A DNA stretch of 64,000 nucleotides from Pogostemon cablin (lineage: Eukaryota > Streptophyta > Magnoliopsida > Lamiales > Lamiaceae): contig CM042987.1 of the NCBI GenBank assembly GCA_023678885.1, positions 25,940,927 to 26,004,926 on the forward strand. Reading direction: 5' to 3'. This document shows, one piece after another, positions 57,781-64,000 of the stretch (position 1 is the stretch's first letter; each line of letters begins with the position of its first letter). The notes under the pieces are model-generated. The model saw nothing but the letters and a program-made list of their open reading frames with translations, ran no database searches and was not told where the DNA came from. Both the position numbers and the translations under genes were made by a program.

Positions 57781-59627
57781 GGTGGGGATGCGAGAAGACC
57801 GCCATCTGATCCAGTAGTCTAAAAGGTTACATCCGTCGTGACTCTCCGACATTAAACATGACCGCTTGTTGGGGGCTTGCCCTTCTGTTTTCATGCTTTA
57901 TTTATTTCGTGTGTGTAAGAAAGTTTTATATTTAAGGTGCTTACTATTCGACAATTACATCTCTTTTCAAACTTAGTTTCGACTTATGTTTTTACTAAGT
58001 TTGGGGGAGTGATGTTCTTACCTCATTGAAGCACCAAGAGTATAATCTTTTCTTTATAATGTTTGCTAGGGGAGTTGATTTTTTGCAGTATGTTGAAACT
58101 TTAATCGGTTTTGATGTGTCGATTTTTTACAATTTGCCTAGTGTTCAGTGGTGTGTCTAGTGTGTGGAGTCGATTAGATAATCAATTGAGTCTTTCTTAT
58201 AGTTCTCCTATATTATTATTGATGAATCTTTGATGATGAGGTGTGCTTGAGCTTTGATGATAGAAACAGGTAAACTGAGGCTTTGACCTGATCAAGTTGA
58301 ACAACTCGAAGAACTCATGCATACGTTAAAGAAAAATCAGGTGCCCTCGTTTTCTTATTCTAATTTTTATATGTGCTTTTAAATTCATGGATTGGAAGGA
58401 TTGAATTTATATTTTTGGTGATCTATGTGAGCTTATATTGTTTAAATAGTGCCTGAAATTCATTTGCTCTTGAAATTAATAAAGAAAGTGTACTTGAGTT
58501 ATATTATGGTATGAAGTTCTATGTGTACTTGTGGGATATTACTTACCATGAAAGGTGCTCTATTACTTGTTAGAAACCCATGTGAGATTTTGAGCCTCAT
58601 TGATCATGATACATAACCACATGATAATTCTTTTCTAGTGAGTATCGTTCTTGTGCGTGTATTCTAGAACTTGCCTTGAGTTTCCTTGAATATTCAAGAT
58701 TAGTCTAGCGGAATGTGAAAATGATATTAGGCCATCTTTGAATAGCCAATCTTTTCCCTTGTACTTTACATGTATTCATTAAATCTCTTATCAGCACGTT
58801 TGAGCCTTTTTAAATCCATTCTTTTTATAGTCAATAAAGCTTAATTGAAGAGAGTGGTGATTTGAGGGATAATAAGGATAATGAAGGAAGAATCTTAAGG
58901 ATCAAAAGGAAAATTCCTGGAGTAGTGCTCAAATCTAGTACTCCATGAAAACAAACACCCTAGGGTAGTGCTCAAATCTAGTACCCTATGGAGGATGTGA
59001 GAGGTAGTGCCCGAAATTGGTACCTCAAAAAAAAAGAGAAAAAAGGGGGTGAAGAAAATAGAATGATGAGTTAAAGAAAAAAGTTGAAAAAAATATATTG
59101 TGCTTGAAGGAGAAATAGGAGAGTTTGACGAGAATGTTGTGCTTGAATAGAAGGTGATGAGAACAAAATAAAGATTGAGAGAGACGGCCGCTTGATCGAT
59201 CTGGGTTTTGAGTCATTTATCCATATATTTCCTACCTTTTCCAATGAGCCAATATTACAACCAAATAAAAAGACCCTTTTGATTCATGATTTGCTAGCTA
59301 CAAGTAAAAGGAGAGTTGAGACAATGGGAAAGCTTATGGTTACGCATGTACTTGAATTAAATTTGAGCATAAACACCTTAAACCATAAGTGTATATCTTT
59401 TACACTTGAGTACGAGTGATATATACTTCCCGTGAGAACATGTCAATGGAGCATTTGAATTGGTGGTGATTGTCTTAACTCGTATGCTATGAATTGATTA
59501 TTACGTGTAATGAGAGTTGCATGACCTAAGTTGAGGACAATTGTATTGTATAGTCCTTGTTTCCCGCTAATTTTCTTACTCTTTTTTTTTGTTGACTCGG
59601 GACGAGCAACAGGTAAGTTTGGAAGAT
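57781..59627 (+). other. 3' non-coding region, copy B
   Basis: Begins after the last stop. Contains an internal AAGTTTGGGGGAG tract at about 58000-58012. A GTAGTGCTCAAATCTAGTAC phrase occurs about 2.5 times at 58922-59015. The true PPT region (CGGGACGAGCAACAGGTAAG, then TTTGGAAGAT) lies directly before LTR C. No ORF of note. Such long 3' regions are usual in Athila/Tat elements. Confidence 0.7.
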
Positions 59628-60866
59628 TGATGAGAGTGAAAATAAGCGTATTTTAGTATCCAATATAACACTTTTTTACATGAATTATTGTCATATATTA
59701 GCACAAGTATCTTATATTTGACATTATTAAGGTATTAGATTAGATTGGATTGGATTGGAGAGGCTACAACAATACTATACCCCACAAGGGGGGATCACCC
59801 CCCAACCATCATCCACATCCTTTCCTCTATCCATACATCACTTTGAAGATTCGTCTGTGGAATCAAGAGGAGAACCAAGAGGAGGATTCAAGATGAAGAA
59901 GGACGCGACGACACCAACATCTAGGGTTTTCTTTGTTTTCTAATTTATCTTGTATTTTCTGGACATATAGGTAAGATATATCCAACCCCCATGATTGTTC
60001 TTCGTAACATCATGGGCTAGAACCATTTTGGTAGATTTAGGGTTTTGAAAATTTTTATAAATTAATTGACTTTCGTGTGTATACTCCATACAACACTACT
60101 TGTGGATTTATTTTACATAAGACGATGTGTTTTTAATTCATTCTCAGAGTTGTTTTGTGCATCATTAACTGTTATGTAGAGTCTGAATACATATCTTGGT
60201 TATTGATTGAGTGCGTTCACTGCTGAGCAGGATTCTATGTTATGATTCTAAGTGAGGGGACTCCGAAGCTTCATTAGAACTATCTTATATGAATACTTAT
60301 TAATTGAATTGGATTCGAGTTGATAAGTAGGATAGAGAGGTTAACTTTATAGTACCTATAAAGGGAGATCATATCGGGTTAGAGAACCAATTCTAGGGAA
60401 AATAATTGATACTGATAGTACCTAGAAAGGGGGGTGAAGTTATATCTCTTACTCCAAGGTTATTCACACGTGTTAAATGCTTATTTATTTGTGTCTATAG
60501 AGTAGATTTGCATGTCTTAGTGATGCGTTCATATTCCACAAGGCAGAGTCCGACATTGATACATGAAAGGGAGATTAATGAGTGAAACTGGATTATCCTA
60601 GAGCTACCTATTCTTCTACTAAATCCACTTTTGTATTCTTCTGAAGTGCTTTTATTTTAAATATTATTTTAATTAATTGGTTAGTAGATTATAATTAAAT
60701 TCCACAAACTATATTTCCACAATTCGTCTTAATTAATTTAGTAAATAATTAAATTTATAATACGCCATCCTTTGGGTTTGATAATTCACTTGGTCGCTTG
60801 TTTAAGCTGCAACTGACATCCTTAATAGTTGGGGATTAATTTTGCGTGCAAAGAAAATGCGCATCA
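59628..60866 (+). repeat. LTR C (internally deleted)
   Basis: 1239 bp, TGATGAGAGTGAAAATAAGC to GCGCATCA. It aligns with LTR B at both ends (about 95 percent by eye) but lacks LTR B 53890-54611, joining TATATTTGA to CATTATTAAGG. The lost part carries the TATA box and both dyad units. Confidence 0.88.
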
Positions 60867-60872
60867 AGTTCT

Positions 60873-60890
60873 TGGCGCCGTTGTCGGGGA
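60873..60890 (+). other. Primer binding site, copy C
   Basis: TGGCGCCGTTGTCGGGGA, identical to copy B, six bases after LTR C. Confidence 0.85.
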
Positions 60891-61038
60891 TGGCTGTTAT
60901 TATTAATTTATTATTTCTAGTTTGATTAAGACTTTTATTTGTGATTATTTATTTCTATCTAACCTTAAATTTTTCTGAGGTACTTGTGTATTAGGAAAAA
61001 GAGAGGAAGGAAAGAAGGAATAACACATTGAGCTAAAC

Positions 61039-61830
61039 ATGATCGGAGCAAGGCAGAATCCAGATAATGTTGTCATACGTGAAATTTTCACAAACTATGG
61101 GATTGACAACATGGGGTTGATAGGAGCAAGGGGGAAAGATGATGATTTTGAGATACATCCCGCTCTTATTAACATAGTAGAGAATAATCCATTTTCTGGA
61201 GGTTGCTTTGAAGATCCATATCAGCATCTCCGAAGATTTCTTGGTTATGCAAATACTCAAAAGGGTGCTGGAGCTAAAGATAATGCTAGACAGATCGCCT
61301 TATTCAAATTTTCATTAATTGATGGAGCAGAAGCTTGGTATGAAACTCTTGACGCCACGGATTGCACTACATGGGACCAACTGCAGCAGAAGTTCTTGGA
61401 GAGATACAAATCACCCTCAAGGATCTTAAGAATGAAGCAAGACATTACCCAAATTGTTATAAATCTGGGTGAGAAATTTCTTGAGGTGTGGGATAGGTTT
61501 AAAGATATGCTCAGGATGTGCCCACAACATGGAATGACTAAGGCTCAGTACATAAGCATCTTCTACTATGGATTGAATTGTGAGTCGCGTATTCTTATTG
61601 ATACATCATCAGGTGGAGCGCTGTTATCTAAGACAGCACTTGAAGCAGAAAAGTTATTTGAAGACATCTCTATGAATTCACGTGACTGGCCTACAGAAAG
61701 AGTAAGAGGATCTTATATACTTGGCAAATTGGCTCAGGATGAACATCAAGTGGTGAAGTCGAATAGGAATGATGAGATCGTCTCTAGTTTAGCTAACATC
61801 AACAAGCTACTAGAATCCCAAAAGAAATAG
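61039..61830 (+). CDS. Intact gag of gag-only gypsy element, copy C
   Basis: 263 codons, ATG 61039 to a stop at 61828-61830, about 170 bases after LTR C. It starts MIGARQNPDNVVIREIFTNY. The Retrotrans_gag core covers roughly residues 70-190 (RRFLGYANTQKGAGAKDNAR, KFSLIDGAEAWYETLDATDC, FLERYKSPSRILRMKQDITQ, EVWDRFKDMLRM). No CCHC knuckle is visible in this frame. It would form particles that package the element RNA, with RT and integrase supplied by a relative. It is the only unbroken retroelement gene in the window; copy B is nearly the same but carries a stop and a frameshift. Whether it is expressed is doubtful, because LTR C upstream has lost its predicted TATA box. Confidence 0.88.
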   Translation: MIGARQNPDNVVIREIFTNYGIDNMGLIGARGKDDDFEIHPALINIVENNPFSGGCFEDPYQHLRRFLGYANTQKGAGAKDNARQIALFKFSLIDGAEAWYETLDATDCTTWDQLQQKFLERYKSPSRILRMKQDITQIVINLGEKFLEVWDRFKDMLRMCPQHGMTKAQYISIFYYGLNCESRILIDTSSGGALLSKTALEAEKLFEDISMNSRDWPTERVRGSYILGKLAQDEHQVVKSNRNDEIVSSLANINKLLESQKK

Positions 61831-61907
61831 ATTACAGAGTTGACACAAAGGGGCCTAGTATAATGTAGCACGAAGTAAGAAGTGTTGAAGATACCTTCAA
61901 TCGATAC

Positions 61908-62192
61908 ATGGCTGAGAATGATGCAAGGGTTGATCAACTTGAGGATACCATTAATGCTGATCATGCAGATTTATCTAAGCAGTTGAAGGACTTTACTTTG
62001 ATTATGGGGCAGATGGCGGGGAACGTGAATCAATTAACACAACCCGTGGAGAATAATGCCATCACATTGAGGTCCGGGACACTGTACGAAGGTCCGATGA
62101 AGCTGGTGAGCGAAAATAATGAAAACATGAGCACTATTCGACCAACACCATCTAGTTCGACCAGACCTGATGGTCGAACTGAGGTCGAATAG
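61908..62192 (+). pseudogene. gag C-terminal segment, copy C
   Basis: MAENDARVDQLEDTINADHA to STRPDGRTEVE and stop. Counterpart of 56802-57035, but open further, into the first dyad unit. Separated from the main gag by a stop at 61830, as in copy B. Confidence 0.7.
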
Positions 62193-62479
62193 CTTTTGGA
62201 AAAATAAAATCCCGATGCTCTATTTTATGCCCCGCCGTTCGACCAAGACACCCTTGTTCGACCAGATCAATCTGGTCGAACCATGGTCGAACAGGCACCT
62301 GTGGAGAAGAAGGATCGAATTCAGATTACAGGGTCCTCGTTCGACCAGAAACATGCCATTCGACCAGAATATTCTGGTCAAACTATGGTCGAACTAGCAG
62401 TAAACAGACTGAACCTGCTTAGAGAGCTCTCATTCGACCACACCCATGTTGTTCGACCAGGCCACTCTAGTCGAACAAC
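62136..62479 (+). repeat. Four dyad units, copy C
   Basis: Units at about 62136-62190, 62237-62292, 62338-62395 and 62431-62479, matching the four of copy B in spacing and order. Point changes in some arms (GGTCAAAC, TAGTCGAAC). Confidence 0.9.
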
Positions 62480-62499
62480 TTCATTCACCTCTCGTTTCG

Positions 62500-62886
62500 A
62501 TATCGAATGCTATACCTATTGTTCAGAACACTCTAGAGCCATTCCAAGAGTAGAATAATGAGCTTATAGTTAAGAAGAAGTGGAAAATAGCAAAGAGGTT
62601 GAGAGCCGAAAAGCTTAGACTGCAGATGGATAATGAAGATGTGGTTTTATCTCTTGATCATGCAATGAAGATGCCCATGGAGACTCATTTATGCAAGAGA
62701 GTAGATATAGTTTCTACCTTGTTTAATCTTGATTTTAATAAGACAGATGATTCTGAATTTGAGTGGACGATTGACAAGGAGGTGTCTAGACAGCCATGGG
62801 AGGTAGAAAATTCTGAGGATCGTATTTTTTTGACAAAAAAAGGTGAGGTGCTGAGTGTAGATAAGAAGAGGGAAAGAAAGTACTGA
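62500..62886 (+). pseudogene. Fusion of linker to protease-edge remnant, copy C
   Basis: RAEKLRLQMDNEDVVLSLDH to ERKY and stop, with the same junction as copy B at 57510. The frame from 62599 is open for 95 codons, including FNKTDDSEFEWTIDKEVS. Linked to the gag linker only through stops. Confidence 0.75.
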
Positions 62887-64000
62887 AGGTGGGGATGCTA
62901 GAAGACCGCCATCTGATACAGTAGTCTAAAAGGATACATCCGTCGTGACTCTCTGGCGTTAAACATGAGCGCCTGTTGGGGGCTTGCCCTTCCGTTTTCA
63001 TGTTTTATTTATTTCGTGTGTGTAAGAAATTTTTATATTTAAGGTGCTTACTATTCGGCAATTACATCTCTTTTCAAACTTAGTTTCGACTTATGTTTTT
63101 ACTAAGTTTGGGGGGTATGATGTTCTTACCTCATTGAAGCACCAAGAGTATAATCTTTTCTTTATAATGTTTGCTAGGGGAGTTGATTTTTTGCAGTATG
63201 TTGAAACTTTAATCGATTTTGATGTGTCAATTTTTTGCAATTTGCCTAGTGTTCAGTGGTGTGTCTAGTGTGTGGAGTCGATAGATAATCAATTGAGTCT
63301 TTCTTATAGTTTTCCTATATTATTATTGATGAATCTTTGATGATGAGGTGTGATTGAGCTTTGATGATAGAAACAGGTAAACTGAGGCTTTGACCTGATC
63401 AAGTTGAACAACTCGAATAACTCATGTATACGTTAAAGAAAAATCAAGTGCCCTCGTTTTCTTATTCTAATTTTTATATGTGATTTTAAATTCATGGAGT
63501 GGAAGGATTGAGTTTATATTTTTGGTGATCTATGTGAGCTTATATTGTTTAAATAGTGCCTGAAATTCATATGCTCTTGAAATTAATGAAGAAAGTGTAC
63601 TTGAGTTATATTGTGGTATGAAGTTCTATGTGTACTTGTGGGATATTACTTACCATGAAAGGTGCTCTATTACATGTTAGAAACCCATATGAGATTTTGA
63701 GCCTCATTGATCATTATACATAATCACATGATAATTCTTTTCTGGTGAGTATCATTCTTGTGCGTGTATTCTAGAACTTGCCTTGAGTTTCCTTGAATAT
63801 TCAAGATTAGTCTAGCGGAATGTGAAAATGATATTAAGTCATATTTGAATAGCCAATCTTTTCCCATATACTTTACCTGTATTCATTAAATCCCTTGTCA
63901 GCCCGTTTGAGCCTTTTTAAATCCATTCTTTTGATAGCCAATAAAACTTAATTGAAGAGTGTGGTGATTTGAGGGATAATAAGGATGATGAAGGAAGAAT
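62887..64000 (+). other. 3' non-coding region, copy C, runs off the window
   Basis: Same sequence as copy B from 57781 to about 58890, with small differences (for example TTTGGGGGG against TTTGGGGGAG at about 63106). The terminal LTR is not in the window. Confidence 0.75.

Larger units (their letters stand above)
53795..64000 (+). mobile_element. Tandem gag-only gypsy array (LTR B, int B, LTR C, int C...)
   Basis: Two internal regions of the same structure share LTR C between them. Each has an Athila/Tat PBS, a gag frame, a linker with four dyad units, a short protease-edge remnant and a long 3' region, and neither has RT, RNase H or integrase. The left edge falls inside copy A integrase after GGAAC, and the right edge is beyond the window. 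This fits terminal-repeat gag-only elements amplified in trans, arranged in tandem by LTR recombination. Confidence 0.75.

Noticed and set aside
58000..58020. An extra LTR start at AAGTTTGGGGGAG-TGATG
   Set aside because: The sequence after it does not match LTR B or C. The real LTR start, with match to B, is at 59628.
57031..62479. Dyad units as a CRISPR-like or satellite array
   Set aside because: Units are nested palindromes confined to one retroelement family, with coding-frame context and only two to four copies per site.
1..64000. CRISPR array, bacterial operon signals, tRNA or rRNA genes
   Set aside because: No direct-repeat/spacer array, no cloverleaf or rRNA signature was noticed. 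The content is plant nuclear repeats. A dedicated tRNA scan was not possible.

Overview
The window looks like a repeat-dominated stretch of a flowering-plant nuclear genome, probably a eudicot. It is AT-rich and full of Ty1/copia, Ty3/gypsy (Reina-like and Athila/Tat-like) and LINE remains, MITEs, Mutator-like elements and a Helitron. I see no intact host gene. The only host gene family I recognise is a broken TRICHOME BIREFRINGENCE-LIKE (PC-esterase, DUF231) relic at 45.6-46.2 kb.

Layout. 1-8 kb: intergenic DNA with three Stowaway-like MITEs (190, 5524, 7810), a fold-back repeat (1212-1438), a Mutator-like element with 128-151 bp terminal inverted repeats and a 9-bp target duplication (2764-3931), and weak gene-fragment candidates at 6.6 and 7.5 kb. 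8.06-21.69 kb: a minus-strand copia element (target duplication ACTTA) whose gag zinc-knuckle region was split by a plus-strand copia element (11937-20313, target duplication GTGAC). 21.85-37.15 kb: a probable minus-strand Helitron, with a 3' hairpin plus CTAGT and a 5' TC terminus. It carries exon-like, spliced-looking gene fragments and is itself split by a Reina-type chromovirus (27431-32713, target duplication TATCA). 37.25-37.56 kb: a MITE inside a MITE. 38.1-43.6 kb: a decayed L1-type LINE on the minus strand. 44.27-45.56 kb: a second Mutator-like non-coding element (9-bp duplication TAAAAATAA), followed by the TBL pseudogene and an unrecognised 147-codon ORF.

47.4-64 kb: an Athila/Tat-type gypsy system. 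A once-autonomous copy (A) has a left-truncated LTR, PBS, gag, protease, RT/RNase H and integrase. Its integrase stops in mid-domain exactly where a full LTR (B, 53795) begins. There follow internal region B, LTR C (59628-60866) and internal region C, which runs off the window. B and C have no RT or integrase and share the same gag-to-pol deletion junction, so they look like gag-only, non-autonomous derivatives arranged in tandem around a shared LTR. The linker after gag, and LTR B itself, hold regularly spaced dyads built from GTTCGACCA and TGGTCGAAC.

Nearly every coding region is broken by stops or frameshifts. The intact exception is the 263-codon gag of copy C. The parts work together only as a parasite hierarchy: nested insertions give relative ages, and the gag-only copies would depend on an element like A (elsewhere in the genome) for reverse transcriptase and integrase. 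Boundaries given with target duplications were read base by base; identities are by-eye estimates.
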